64,000 nucleotides of DNA, taken from NCBI GenBank assembly GCA_013399875.1, contig VXAZ01009368.1, positions 348,488 through 412,487 on the forward strand. Reading direction: 5' to 3'. The notes beneath the pieces were generated by a model that ran no database searches, had not been told where the DNA came from, and saw only the letters and a list, made by a program, of their open reading frames with translations. Of the stretch, positions 44,601 through 54,972 are shown piece after piece; position 1 is the first letter of the stretch, and every line of letters starts with the position of its first letter. The position numbers and the translations under genes are program-made. The stretch is from Gymnorhina tibicen. Its lineage: Eukaryota; Chordata; Aves; Passeriformes; Artamidae.

Positions 44601-47600
44601 AGTTTTACTGTCTTTTATTTTAAATGGTGGCCATATTATAGCCAGAAACAAAGTTCAAAAGGACTACAGACTCTATGGACCAATTTTAATTTTCTTTCAA
44701 GGAGCTCAGATTTGCACAGAACATATGTTCAACTCCTTTTAACACTCTGGCTCCCATGAGTATCTTAAGTTGGGACTTCAAAAGCAAAGTTTTAAAAAAA
44801 ATAAAAACCAGTCATCACTTCTGAAAGTTGATCCTGTATGTATTTAATATTAATGTGTAATTGGAATAACTTAAAACCCATAAAAGCAAGAAAATTCTGA
44901 GTTAAGGACAGAGGTTCAACCTTAACTCACCCGACTATGCTTAAGAATTGCTGCAAACTCGTAGAATCATCCCCTGTAGTGAGACCCTTGCAGTACCTAG
45001 GCATAATGAATTGAGAGAATTAGCTACAAAGATTTATTGCTGTACACATAGATACTTTGACAAACCACAAAAGCTGTCATACAAGTTGCTGTTCTCCCCA
45101 ACAAAATTCTCTTCTACTAATTGTCTGAATACACAGGAACTCTCTACACTGAATTAGACAGAAGTGCACTGATTACATGGCAAAACTTCAACGAGGCATT
45201 CAGCTGCAATGTTGCCGAGCTAAAACTGTAAGAAAAACAAAGCTGAACTAAAAAAGTCCAAATGCAGAAAGCCTGGCTGCCAGGGATTGGAGTTAAGGTA
45301 GCATTCCAAAGCTTCACAGTAATGTTTTATCTATAAACTAAAAATACACTGAGGATAGAGCTCATCAAAGATTCATCTCCAAAGATACAAGCCCACCTTA
45401 GAAGAGTCCAAAGCTAAGCTACCTGAGTAACAAAACAGAAGACAGCACTGGTTTCTTTTTAAGAAGTTCTTTCCAGGTCAAACTGTTTAGTTTCTTTTAG
45501 ATGTTCCCTAGTCAACTAAATCAACATAACAAAAAATTTGATATTTTCACATCTCAGGGAAAAGGGCAGGTAACATTTCATTCATCATACATCATTTGTT
45601 TTCTTCAACACACCAGGCACCCACCAAAGCTGCTCTCTCTCTCTCCTCTGCAGCTGGACAGGGAGAGAAAATATAACAAAGGGTTCATGTGTTGAGATAA
45701 GGACCAGGAGAGACCGGGACAAACTGAGCTGGCAAACTGAGCTTCCACTTAGTTTCATAAATTAGACACTGTGCTAGGTATGTCCCCAAGTTTCTTGAAC
45801 AAACTGAAGACACTACCATTATCCTTTGCCACATCAGGAAGGACTATCCAGTAGACTCACCTAGCAGAGACTATCCCCCCAGGACTGGGTCTTTGCACAT
45901 AGACTTACCAAGCCATATTGCCTGCTCTTACATACTCTCTTAAAAAAGAAAGTTTGTAAATAAGTAAAAACTAAATTAAAACCATGAGAAGATACAATGT
46001 TGAAAACTAACTCATATTGGGGGCATCTCAAATCTCAGAGAAAGATTGAGTTAAATAGCAGTTCCCAGGAGAAGTTATGTAACAGTTGGAACCAACATGA
46101 ATTTGAAGAAGTCCTTTTATAAATAAAACTAAAATTCAATTTCTGAAGAACCAGGTTACCTTCAGTTCTACTTGAGATTCTACTTTACAGCCTGGAAAGA
46201 GCTGTCAACCTAATCTTTCAAAAGCTGGGACAACTTCAGGCCCTGCTGATTATACATACACACTGTATACATTCTGTAATATACTTGCTGTAACAAACAT
46301 ACATGTGAATGCCCTCAACTTGGTCCTACTTTCTGAATTTCATTGTAAATCTGGAGTGATTTCACATTGCTTTATTGTTGCCTAATAGCGTCTGAACTCA
46401 AAATTCACTGTGGCATTTTACAACTAGCTTTTAAGCTGACATCAGTTTTAAATATACCAAACTTCTCTTATGCAGAATAGAAAAAGAAATTAAGTAACAA
46501 TTGCCCAAAATAATTATTTAGTAGAGAAATACTCCAGGGAGCTCGAGATAATAAAACCCAAATCTCATCTTCATAAACATACAGCCACATATCACTTTGT
46601 AAACATGTCTACCTAAAAAAGGGTTTAGGATAAATTATTTCAGCAGACATAAGTGGTGTTTACAAATATTAGCTAATCCCACTTAACAGCTGGCAAGAGT
46701 CAGCTGAGATGAGAGAAAAGGACTGACAAGATGTCATCTCCTTTCAAAAGCCTTCTAGGACATGAAAGAAGCAGCTCAGAGTTCAGAATTCACAAAGAAA
46801 TATAGGATGTATACAGAGGACCTAAGCAAACAACCTTTTTCTTATGAAAAAGATCCCCAGCATTTTATTTCAAGTTTTTTCTTTACGTAACATAGGGATA
46901 ACAATAAAATATCGAACTGACAACTCTTGAGAGAAAGGATTTAACCAATACTGCCATCAAGTGTTCTCTATATGTATCAGCTATATATTTCTCTAGTACT
47001 GCATCTTGGCTGAACAGGTGGACCAAAGGCTGTATCCAGAGTTTGTCCACAGATTTCAGCTGAAACTATCACCAGCACTGCACAAATAACTCACTTGCAG
47101 TTCGACTGCTTTTGATGAGGTTAAACAGCTTCAGGCAGAAATCTAGAAGTCTGTGGGTGTCAGGAAGCAGCAATACCCTGATTTGCTCATTTGGTAGCTA
47201 TTTCCTCTATGGAATAAACGGGGTAGCTTGAGTATGATGACCGCAATAAGCGTCAGCCTGTGGCAGCATAGGGACTGCAGGATAATCCGCACTGGGGCTC
47301 AGAGATTAAAATGGGCAGAAGACCAAATCACACATTGAGAGAAGACAGGGAAAGCACTTAGACATCATGAGTTAACTACCTCTGCAACTCCTCCCTGGCT
47401 CTGAAGGCCACTTGCTATATAGCTTCTGACCTTAGGCCAGATCTTGGCACACAGATCCAGGTGAGGAAGACTGCCCCCCCACTTTCTGACCACCACGCAT
47501 TTAAACGTAGTTTAAAATAAGAGAACTATTTCTCTTTTGCTACAGAAGATAAAAACGCATTCTAAGAGGTACGGAAGGGTACAGAACTATTAATGCATTA

Positions 47601-50600
47601 GCAGTACACAACACTTAATCCGATAGCAAGACTGACAAAGCTTTAGAAGATTCTTCAAACTGCAGTCAAAGACTGAGTTACATAGAAACATTCACTTGGA
47701 TGGGCAGAACAGGGCATGCCTCAAACCTTTCAAGGAGAATTAGCTGGAGACCACAAATAAGCATCATGGTCTGATTACAGACATATTGTATGTTGTCATT
47801 CAGAAGTCTCTTATACTCGTCATTGCAAGCCTCTTCTATGGCATTTAACATGCATAAAGAATTGTTTGATTATATATTTTTTTTCTAAAGCATTTTAGAG
47901 CTAACTAGGATAGCTAGCTCTTTATTTTGGAATCTTCCTTTCTTGCCAAGAAGTGTGATTACTGCTATGTTGTTGTTCAAAGCACTCCTGGCAACATGAC
48001 ACAAAAAAAAGCAAATGTGAAAGACAACTTAAAAAAAACCTAAGAGACGTGGAACAGCAGCATGGATAGTTTGACCATCAGAGACATAACCTAAAATATT
48101 GTTAATTATATTGTCTTTGACCAACAGACTTGATAAAGGGAAGTGTGAGGAGAAAATGCTCTTCTGACAGGGAAGACTAAAAGTGGCTTTTACCTTATCT
48201 TGACAGCTTAAACACATGGTGTCCCTCCTAACACAATTCAGACCCATACACTTGCATAACCAGGGCAGGTTTCTTTTATTCTTCTTGGAAAAAATAAAGT
48301 ATTTCAGCCAGTGACCCACACAATAGACTACTATTGTTAGAATTCAAATACAAGTTTTTTCACTTACTAGGAGAAAGTATTTTTAAGTTCTTGAGAAAAA
48401 TATGTGAAAGTACTGCTAGATTTCTGTTTTTCATGAAGTAAGTGCATCTCAGCTCCAGGACACAAATAGAACTACTGTAAATTGATTTATATCAACAGAA
48501 CTTCCTTTGGTGAAAGGAAACAATGTGGGGGGTGGCGTTCCCCACAGGATGAGATAATGTCACATTGTTGAGTTTTATGGAACGGGTACATTAGATTTGT
48601 AAGACAAGTGAAGGTGCAGATCATTGTTAGGATCCATCAACATAATTTCTTACTTAATAAGAAGGCTAGTCAACTAGTTAACAATCCGATTCTCTAACCA
48701 TCAGCGAACAAAGCACATCTGATGGGGAAAAAAAGGATTATTTCTAAAATTACAGGCCATACAGGCACTGCCTTGTAAACAAGCTAAGAATTCTACTTAC
48801 AGGACTATTTAGGAGGTGGCTTTGCACAAAACAAAGAACAAATACTTGAAAACAACTGTATAAAGAAAATTAATTATATGAGTATGAGGGCAGGGTAGGT
48901 AAATATCGTTAAATGTTACATACTACTCACCTGCAATTGTATGTGCATACAGTCTGCTGCCAAAAGTAAAAACATGTAATTCATACAGCTTGGCAATTTT
49001 TTCCAGGAATTCCTTACAGTGAGGACGCAAACGTGTGTGCAACATAGGCTCACCTCGACCTAACTGGAAATGAAATATTCCCTGGAAGAAAAAGCACGTT
49101 GAATATTATCAAAATAGCAAACAAAAATGCCAGCATTCCAGAATTACCCTCTTCCCTAACTTCAAATTTATTTGGTCCAACTAGACCAAAGCAAGTTTTG
49201 GCCACAAGATTACTTGGATGAATAAAATCCAAAGCGCATTTTTGCTCCGTGCCAGGCAGTCCAACAATAAGGTTTTCAAATGCAGGAAGCTGTACCATTG
49301 AAAAATTTATTCAATAAATTTTTGAATAGTGGCTTTCATTCAAATCTTTACTTATGGCAAACCAATCTGAGAAATTTCTCAACTTGCTTGTTTCAGAAAA
49401 GTTCAGGATCTCACTACAATCAATACCTCTCAGTGAACTTCTGACAGATTCATTTCAATACGTATTGAGCTCAGAGAAAGTATTTTCTTCATCCAACAAA
49501 GTTTATGTGTATGGAAACATAGCATCAGAGAGCAGACCAGGAAGGAAGCTTGCAGATAAAGATCCCAGTTAAAACCCTGACCCTAAAAACCTCAAAATAT
49601 TTTTAAAAGTATTTTTCTTCAAACCATGCATTTATACAGATAGAGGCATAGCCTTTCAGGCACACAAGTGTTTTTAATCCTGAAGTTGAATATTCATGGT
49701 TCCTTTTCCTCTTAATTGCAGTGTACATCTCCAGTTTTTTTTTCCCTAGCAATTGTGAACATATGCTGAGCCTACTGGACATGCAGGAATGGCAAGAGGA
49801 AAGAAAAGAACTAAGCAATCACAATTTGCACGATATTGATGTTTTGAGTTTGTATCCTCTTGTTCAAGACACTGTACACATTTCAACATGTTTCTTGTTT
49901 TAGAGCTTCCAAATTAGAAATGTTACAAGTCAACACCCCTTGTCAGTTCAACAGCAAGTGTTTCATGAAGAAATTAAACAGCAACACACAACCTCTCCCC
50001 TCCTCACTCCCTGCAAAAAGATTTAAAGAAAATCACTACATGTACTCATGGAATGAAAGACATAGCAACACACAGGATTGCTCAAAAAGGGACTTTGAAC
50101 AGTAATTCACTGTATCTGCCTCAGACTTGGAGGGAAAACAGTATCATTACTGAGTACTCAGCTTGTGAATTGCAGAGGAAGGAAAGCAGAGATTAAAAAT
50201 AGCTACACCTGAAACATCTCTCAAAATTATTAGAAAGGAAAAGTGCAGGAAAGCATGAGTGGAAAAAAGAAAAACATCAACTTAAATGTAGAGAAAAAGG
50301 AACATATTACAGAAGACTTGTTTCTCATTTTCTTTTATTCTTCAACTACAATTTTACTTAACCACAGAATGTTCTTTTAAAGAACCATCATTTAAATATT
50401 GTTAGAAACATTTCTGTTGTTACATTGGCTTGCAAGTTAACCCCAAATACCTTATTGGACATTTGCTGGCAGTGCTGTTCTGTAGTATGGATCAATGTCT
50501 GATCCAAATCTACCATGAGCACCAGTTTTCTATTTCGATGTAGCCGCTGTTGATCTTCTCTTCCCAGCTGCTCAGCTTGCTGTAACAGAAATATTTACTG

Positions 50601-53600
50601 CTCAGCTTAGCTTCATAGAAATAAATTAGGTTTATTGCCTTTTATGTATTGTAAAAGTGAGAAGCACTTCTGCTACAAACTAACTGCACAAGAAATGATG
50701 CCTCAGTATAACTGTAGCAATGGCAGCTGTGGAATAATTTTTTTACAGGAAAAAAAATGCTCTCAAAGTCTACTCTCAGATCTTTGTGACACTATTAACT
50801 CTTAAAATCCATAAGCTCAACACAAAACTTTAAAATTTAACAAGTAAGTAACCACTGATTTAATTTAAGACCCAGTGTCTTGATAGGAAACAGCAGTAGC
50901 TTTGAACACAAAGGAAAATTCATCAGTAGGTCTGAGAACTTTTGACTGCTATGTTCAGCAATTTTGCATCATTAAGGACAGTACCTCTGACAGCGCCTCA
51001 CCGAGTATAAAACCGAAGCTGCTGGTGACAGAAATGATACCTGTCAACTTCAGATTACAGAATGTATGCCTTCAGACATAAATAGTTAAGATTATGCAGT
51101 TCCACATGGGCACTAACAACAAAGACCTTATAATCTAGTAAACATGAGTGAAGTTTACTCCTCTTGCATGTATTTACAAACTTCCCAAGTACCACGTGAA
51201 GCTCTATGTTCACTTGATCACTTCTGATAGCAAGTTGCAGTGCTACCCTCAAGACAGCTGAACTTTAAAGTAAAGTTAAGTTAGAGCACTACGAAGCGGC
51301 AAGGATCAAGTGCAAACTGCCCTGTGAAACACTCCTTTATGATGGGGACACCTCTAGCTGCTTACAACTTCACAGTTCCCCCCATTGGTGTTCTCTGAAG
51401 AATTACCAGAAACAAAAAAGCAAGCAGCAACGTAAAAAAGTAAAAACAGATCAAGTCGACAAAGAACATAAACAGAATGTTTATCTTCAAAATAAACACG
51501 CTCTTTCCCCCTGCACAAACTGAGGGATAAACAAGCATATTTTGATAACTCAGATGAATATTTGAAATATTCATGAATTTGGAATATTTGAAAAATAATG
51601 AAATAATTTTACCATACAGGTAAGTTGCAGACAAACTCGCTTCACTATATCTGGTGGGTCAATTTAAAGGTGAAGGCTAAAGATAGGTTTCAGAGACATT
51701 GCAAGCTTTGAACAGATTTCAGTTAATGGAACTTTTCACTAACTGTTCACTCTTAGTGACAAAAATGTTCAACTAGTAAGTTTACAGGCTGCTGTCAAAG
51801 TGCCATCTTCTTAGTACACATCTCTAAAAAACCAGTATAAAATCTGATAAAAATCAATCTACACTAAGATAAACTCACAAAAACCCTGGGCTACTAATGT
51901 TCAACCCCAAATTCCTCTTCAAAGGGAAGCCAAACTTCTTGTATACAACATTTAAGAAACTACTATAATTAAGTTTCTCAACTGTGGAGCTACTGTGAAA
52001 GGTATGAACAAAGAAAGCATGATGGTACTTACCTCAGAGCTAACTTTCAGTTCTGGGACACTGTGAACCATTGATACAGTTGCTGTGGATAACGGCACAC
52101 TCTGTTTTCCATTCTTGCTTCGTATCCTAATCACATAGGAAAAAGCAGCATCACATGAGAGAGTAATAGTTTAGTGAAATGTTGAACAGACTAAAATCTG
52201 TAGTCTCAAAATAATCACCACCAAAAAAAATGGTTAAAAAGAGCTATTTTAACTAACTCAAAATAATCACCACCAAAAAAAATGGTTAAAAAGAGCTATT
52301 TTAACTAACACACTCTTTCAAATTCTTGCTAATGCAAGTTGCTAGACAAAATGGAGAGAGATCAAAGCTCACAAGAAAAAACCCTGCAAAAAGTCACTGT
52401 AATACGTTGTACTTCCATGCAATTATTTCATGACACATGACATTAAGATGAAACACATCTAAGTATTGATTTGCATCAAAAAACAAGCTATAAACTAGGT
52501 ATAACTACCAAACCACTCAAATTTAAAACTATTCTGCTTCTTTTCTTTTTTTTTTTTTTGCAATCACTCAGCATGCAATTATCTGCTTTTTTTCCAAGCC
52601 AGAGTATGAAAAATTTAAGCAAAGGATAGGCAAAGTTACTCTCTGCACACAGAGTGACTTACAGGTGACTTCTGCTTCAAAAACACCATCCACAAAAAAT
52701 CCCCACGCCTGCTCTTCCCATTGGCACAGAGTGAGGAACTCTGCATGCTTGTGTCTATTTTATTTATGTGTATATTATACACACAGTCTTACTGGTATAC
52801 AGATGTGTGCCTGTACAGATATCAACACAGAACAGGTGTCACCCTTGTGTGCATACATACATGAGACAGAGTGGGTGTCAGTGCACACACAAGTACGAAA
52901 TTGCTTGAAAACTGACCAAGCAACCCTGTATAAGATCCCTTTCACTAGCTTACAGCTGACATCAATCAATTTATTGGGAATTCTGACATCTAACTGATGA
53001 TTCACCAATATTAAAAAATACTACCATACAAATTTTGTCCTATGTGACACATTCACATGTTTTAATTCCCCCATGTACCAGTCCTATTAAGGACAAGGTT
53101 TGGCATCAGATCTACAATGAGAGTTAAACTTAAACCAGATTTCACTTTGTGAAAAGCAAAATTCTGAGGAACAAATGTACTGAGCTGAGTTGAGGCAGAC
53201 ACAACCACAGACAGGTATCTTTCACTGTACCATAGTGTATGGCAGCATTGATGTCCAGGAACAAAAGGTATTTATTTGGTCTGAAGTTTACATCTACATT
53301 TCAGCATCTTACATCCTCTACTTCAGAGTTCAGAAAACCTCATATATAACCCTGAGAGGCATTTTAAATAAGCCTTTAAAAATTATTAACTGTTTTCAGA
53401 CCATTAGTTGAATGACTACTAAGAACGCTGTACTCGCTTTTCTCCAAGCAAGAAAAGCATCAATGCTTTTGAATTGTCTTCCGACATAGGCTCAGCAGAC
53501 ATAACGCAGCATTTCACATGTATAAGCCATTTGGTACAAAATGAAGACACAGACATAAGACATAGTAAGATGTATTAAGTGAAAAAAACTTAATTCACTG

Positions 53601-54972
53601 GATACCTTGAATTTTTCTGGATTTTTCATGAAACAATAGCAATATTGAGACGTGACTGTATTCAAACCTCAAATCAAGTATTCATTCAGGACAGACAAAG
53701 CCCTATTCATGATTATCCTAACTTTGCTAGGTTTGCAAAATAATACTTGTTTACAAAATATTAATATTCAATTTTAAATAAGAAGTCATATCCAAACATT
53801 AACCAAGCTGCTTCTTGCATAGCACTCTCAATATTTGGTCCACTTGCACTAGTTTGTGGGATAATGTTCACAAAATAATTCTTAACAATGAGCATGAATT
53901 AAAATGAAACCAAAGTATTTCCAGCCACATGAAATGAGTATGCAACATTAATTTATAAAATCCAGGCAACTATACAGCCTGTTTTGGAACAGCTGTTGAA
54001 TTAGGAATTTGATATGCATAAGAAACATTCTCTTTACCAAGCAATGAGACAGAGCAAAGGAGAAATACAATCCTCTTTTGAATTTGCTTTCTTTTTCGCC
54101 TAAGGCCTAAATTCCTTTAGTTCCATGGCAGAATGTTTCTCAAAAAATTGAGAACAGTTAAGAAGCCTTAAACTGAAAGCACTGGAGACAAGCTAGCTCC
54201 CATTCAGACACAGTACAAATGAAGCAAGGCCGTATGAATGAGACTGCTATTACCTCTCAGCTATCTGCACCTGCACACATAAAGCTCTCAGGTTTACTAA
54301 ACCACTGTTGACACACCATACAACTCTCAGTCTCAGTGGCGAGTACACGGAAAGCAAAGTGTGATGAGAATTTACCTCTCTACACATGCTCCTTATATTT
54401 TCTACCTAAGTTACCCTACATTATCTCCATGAAAAAAAAGCATGCACAGTTCTTAAATCCTAAATGAATGGAGACCTCAGAGCAGCCTTCCAATACCTGA
54501 AGGGCCTAAAAGAGACCTGGAGAGGAGCTATTTACAAGGGCATGGAGAGACAGGACAAGGAGAAATGGCTTCTAACGAAAAAAAGGTAGGTTTCATTACC
54601 TATAAGGATGAAATTGTTCTCTGTGAGAGTGGTGAGACACTGGAACAGCTTGCCCAGAGAAGCTGTGGATGCCCCATCCCTGGAAGTGTTTACAGCCAGA
54701 CTGGACGGGACCCTGAGCAAATTTGTCTAGTGGAAAGTATCTCTCCTCATGGCAAGGGGGTTGGAACTGGATGACCTCCAAGTCCCTTCCAGCCCAAGAT
54801 ATTTTATGACTCTATTAGATGAGAGAAGGAGGAGCTTGAATCCCTAACCAGAAGCAAGAAGTTGGAAAAAAGAGCTGACAATACTTACTGAGTTAAATCC
54901 TGGCCACATTCTGCACACAAGCCTTTCATAACAACAGGATGGCTGCATCCTTCCAGTCTCACCAAGACAGTC
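23514..54972 (-). CDS. CTDP1: CTDP1 (FCP1), RNA polymerase II CTD phosphatase; ten internal exons, both ends missing
   Basis: FCP1 is a nuclear Ser/Thr phosphatase that dephosphorylates the heptad-repeat tail of the largest RNA polymerase II subunit and so recycles the enzyme. It works with TFIIF (RAP74). I recognise it from close agreement with vertebrate FCP1 along its length. Coding segments: 54889-54972, 52033-52126, 50451-50579, 48931-49081, 43610-43700, 42340-42506, 39666-40751, 32259-32400, 29732-29962, 23514-23679. They total 2341 nt, which is one codon-final base plus 780 codons without a stop. In this partial numbering, DLDQT is at residues 83-87, IDDRED at 196-201, the acidic run at 487-499 and the BRCT domain at about 540-640. 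Vertebrate FCP1 is about 960 residues, so roughly the first 110 and last 100 are absent here. Exon numbers assume a single upstream coding exon, as in human. No frameshift or broken splice site is seen, so the copy looks functional. Confidence 0.97.
24241..24264. repeat. 24-nt inverted repeat, 11-bp arms
   Basis: GCTATCATATT is followed by GA and then by its exact reverse complement. The arms are perfect and almost contiguous. It is AT-rich, so chance or a recombination scar are both possible. No flanking duplication was noticed. Confidence 0.9.
27129..27461 (+). other. Unassigned 110-codon plus-strand ORF in CTDP1 intron 10
   Basis: The ATG at 27129 opens a 110-codon frame that ends at 27461. 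The frame is already open from an ATG at 27057. The peptide is not low-complexity: it contains KWYEDNLKPFAITSPARKRF, TERPQTIVMPREATMSPRPS and IRNAESDEDLRSYQRGLLEA, which read like a natural polar, phospho-site-rich protein. I do not recognise it. No splice sites, poly(A) tail or target duplication are evident. An ORF of this length is expected about once by chance in a window of this size and composition, so it may be a fossil exon, a retrocopy remnant or nothing. Confidence 0.25.
29732..29962 (-). CDS. CTDP1: CTDP1 exon 10, C-terminal tail
   Basis: This 231-nt exon has acceptor atctaacag and donor GTACCTAC (weaker than the others). It completes Arg, encodes 76 codons starting ENSPATFPDTPSTFQTALFH, and ends SSF plus AG. 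The conserved core GPEVRLYDPNTGKLIRKG matches the vertebrate tail after the BRCT domain. The Pro/Ser/Thr-rich flanks are more variable and probably disordered. Confidence 0.95.
29963..32258 (-). other. CTDP1: CTDP1 intron 9
   Basis: About 2.3 kb. AT-rich, with a pyrimidine-rich stretch at 31260-31850. I see no repeat family or other feature. Confidence 0.93.
32259..32400 (-). CDS. CTDP1: CTDP1 exon 9, second half of BRCT domain
   Basis: This 142-nt exon has acceptor tgtaatag and donor GTAAGCGC. It completes Gly, then reads TEKVRQAQDCKDLHVVNPDW and LWSCLERWDKVEEQLFPLKD, ending with AG of Arg. The invariant BRCT Trp (VNPDWLWSC) is present. The FCP1 BRCT domain contributes to recognising the polymerase tail (family knowledge). 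Confidence 0.97.
33074..33218 (-). mobile_element. LTR-retrotransposon fragment (avian ERV type)
   Basis: GCTGTGGTTTAATCCCAGCC, CCAGTGGGATGGGGAGGAGA and the following AATAATACTAATAATAT stretch resemble one end of an LTR family common in neoavian genomes, read in reverse. It is truncated and has lost the middle of the element. Family assignment is from memory, not a database comparison. Confidence 0.5.
35126..35186 (+). mobile_element. Short CR1 3'-end fragment
   Basis: CTAAGTGGTCTTTAAGGTCC CCTACAACC followed by GGACTCTATGAA matches the last ~60 bp of CR1 (gggtctttaaggtcccttccaacc...attctatga pattern). It is strongly 5'-truncated. Confidence 0.75.
39666..40751 (-). CDS. CTDP1: CTDP1 exon 8, acidic Ser-rich linker and first part of BRCT domain
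   Basis: This 1086-nt exon is the largest here, with acceptor catgtcttag and donor GTAGGTAT. It encodes 361 full codons. The first ~230 residues are low-complexity, rich in Ser, Glu, Asp and Asn, with acidic Ser clusters such as ELSSDSESDDG that look like casein kinase 2 targets (inference). An acidic run (EEEEEEDDTDDDD) precedes HLIYLEEILVRVHTDYY. The BRCT domain starts near LKSKVLADVTIIFSG and runs to ATHLIAART, continuing in exon 9. The linker diverges strongly from mammals, while the BRCT part is nearly identical. Confidence 0.97.
40752..42339 (-). other. CTDP1: CTDP1 intron 7
   Basis: About 1.6 kb. Contains a 23-bp tandem duplication at 41131-41176, and otherwise nothing distinctive. 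Confidence 0.95.
41131..41176. repeat. 23-bp tandem duplication
   Basis: TTTGTACAGTCCTAATCCAG AAC is repeated immediately with two substitutions (CA to TG). It is intronic, with no known role. Confidence 0.9.
42340..42506 (-). CDS. CTDP1: CTDP1 exon 7, end of phosphatase domain
   Basis: This 167-nt exon has acceptor gtctcttag and donor GTAATTAG. It encodes 55 codons beginning DLFPCGDSMVCIIDDREDVW and ending MQMKKK, with split codons at both edges. The IDDRED stretch is the third catalytic motif, where Asp residues help bind Mg2+ (family knowledge). WKFAPNLITVKKYVYFQG matches FCP1 closely. The residue after Arg is Asp where human has Asn, a conservative change. Confidence 0.97.
42507..43609 (-). 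other. CTDP1: CTDP1 intron 6
   Basis: About 1.1 kb. A small hairpin lies at 43459-43488 (8-bp stem ACCTCAGT/ACTGAGGT, loop TTT, continued after a 3-nt bulge). Nothing else is seen. Confidence 0.95.
43610..43700 (-). CDS. CTDP1: CTDP1 exon 6
   Basis: This 91-nt exon has acceptor ttccaaaag and donor GTATGTAT. The first two bases complete Gly, 29 codons follow (FLDPEKKLFSHRILSRDECI and on to TGNL), and it ends with AG of an Arg codon. It is part of the phosphatase domain. In human CTDP1 the intron after exon 6 carries the founder variant of CCFDN syndrome (established knowledge). The corresponding intron here is 42507-43609. Confidence 0.96.
44273..44300. repeat. (AAAC)n simple repeat followed by C7
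   Basis: AACAAACAAACAAACAAA runs into a short A run and then seven C residues. Such tracts are length-variable. Confidence 0.9.
45615..45720. mobile_element. LTR-retrotransposon fragment (avian ERV type)
   Basis: AGCTGGACAGGGAGAGAAAA TATAACAAAGGG followed by GTGTTGAGATAAGGACCAGG AGAGA resembles the GGGTTGAGATAAGGACAGGGAGAG block found in avian endogenous-retrovirus repeats. Both ends are lost. The assignment is from memory of the family. Confidence 0.5.
48931..49081 (-). CDS. CTDP1: CTDP1 exon 5, phosphatase domain core
   Basis: This 151-nt exon has acceptor ttcttccag and donor GTGAGTAG. It encodes 50 codons from GIFHFQLGRGEPMLHTRLRP to ELHVFTFGSRLYAHTIA and ends one base into a Gly codon. 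It supplies the central fold of the FCP1-homology domain. The TFGSRLYA stretch carries the conserved Thr/Ser-containing second motif. No unusual residues compared with vertebrate FCP1. Confidence 0.97.
49082..50450 (-). other. CTDP1: CTDP1 intron 4
   Basis: About 1.4 kb. A 23-nt AT-rich palindrome lies at 49301-49323 (AAAAATTTATT, C, AATAAATTTTT). No other feature is seen. Confidence 0.95.
49301..49323. repeat. 23-nt AT-rich palindrome, 11-bp arms
   Basis: The arms are exact reverse complements around a single C. It is composed almost only of A and T, so a chance origin is plausible. Confidence 0.9.
50451..50579 (-). CDS. CTDP1: CTDP1 exon 4, catalytic nucleophile motif
   Basis: This 129-nt exon is exactly 43 codons (phase 0 at both ends), with acceptor tctgttacag and donor GTATTTGG. 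It encodes the start of the FCP1-homology domain: QAEQLGREDQQRLHRNRK, then LVLMVDLDQTLIHTT. DLDQT is the DxDx(T/V) signature of this phosphatase family. Its first Asp forms the phospho-aspartyl intermediate and the second acts as acid/base (family knowledge). Both Asp residues are intact. Confidence 0.97.
50580..52032 (-). other. CTDP1: CTDP1 intron 3
   Basis: About 1.45 kb. A 21-nt palindrome (10-bp arms around a G) lies at 51554-51574. Nothing else is recognisable. Confidence 0.95.
52033..52126 (-). CDS. CTDP1: CTDP1 exon 3
   Basis: This 94-nt exon has acceptor gtgattag and donor GTAAGTAC. The first base completes the split Gln codon, and 31 codons follow, containing SKNGKQSVPLSTATVSMVHS and ending at VSSE. 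The segment links the Cys-containing N-terminal part to the catalytic domain and is nearly identical to mammalian FCP1. A 52-bp tandem duplication sits 79-183 nt upstream of the acceptor. Confidence 0.96.
52205..52309. repeat. 52-bp perfect tandem duplication
   Basis: Two identical adjacent copies (period 52, 105 bp in all) of a unit containing ATAATCACCACC, an A8 run and GAGCTATTTTAACTAAC. On the transcribed strand this places two copies of a T8 tract 79-183 nt upstream of exon 3. The lack of any difference between copies suggests a recent event. Confidence 0.95.
54468..54817 (+). mobile_element. CR1 LINE 3' fragment next to exon 2
   Basis: Landmarks are AGACCTCAGAGCAGCCTTCC, GCTTGCCCAGAGAAGCTGTG, GATGCCCCATCCCTGGAAGT, GATGACCTCCAAGTCCCTTC and a terminal TTATGACTCTATTA. 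It is 5'-truncated (about 350 bp). Its 3' end is about 70 bp from the exon 2 donor. Confidence 0.93.
54889..54972 (-). CDS. CTDP1: CTDP1 exon 2
   Basis: This 84-nt exon has acceptor tttttcag and donor GTAAGTAT. It starts with the last base of a codon from exon 1 and ends two bases into a Gln codon. It encodes the end of the N-terminal region before the phosphatase domain, including VLVRLEGCSHPVV and a CAECGQDL segment. The cysteines are conserved in vertebrate FCP1. A CR1 fragment begins about 70 bp beyond the donor, and a second CR1 in the opposite orientation lies about 370 bp upstream of the acceptor. Confidence 0.95.

Larger units (their letters stand above)
43701..48930 (-). other. CTDP1: CTDP1 intron 5
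   Basis: About 5.2 kb. It holds an (AAAC)n/C7 simple repeat at 44273-44300 and an LTR-type fragment at 45615-45720. A plus-strand 176-codon ORF (43632-44162) overlaps exon 6 in antisense and is not recognisable. The rest is plain AT-rich intron. Confidence 0.93.
52127..54888 (-). other. CTDP1: CTDP1 intron 2
   Basis: About 2.76 kb. It holds the 52-bp tandem duplication (52205-52309) near the exon 3 acceptor, a T run at about 52547-52560 (plus strand), and a CR1 fragment at 54468-54817 close to the exon 2 donor. The remainder is featureless. Confidence 0.95.
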
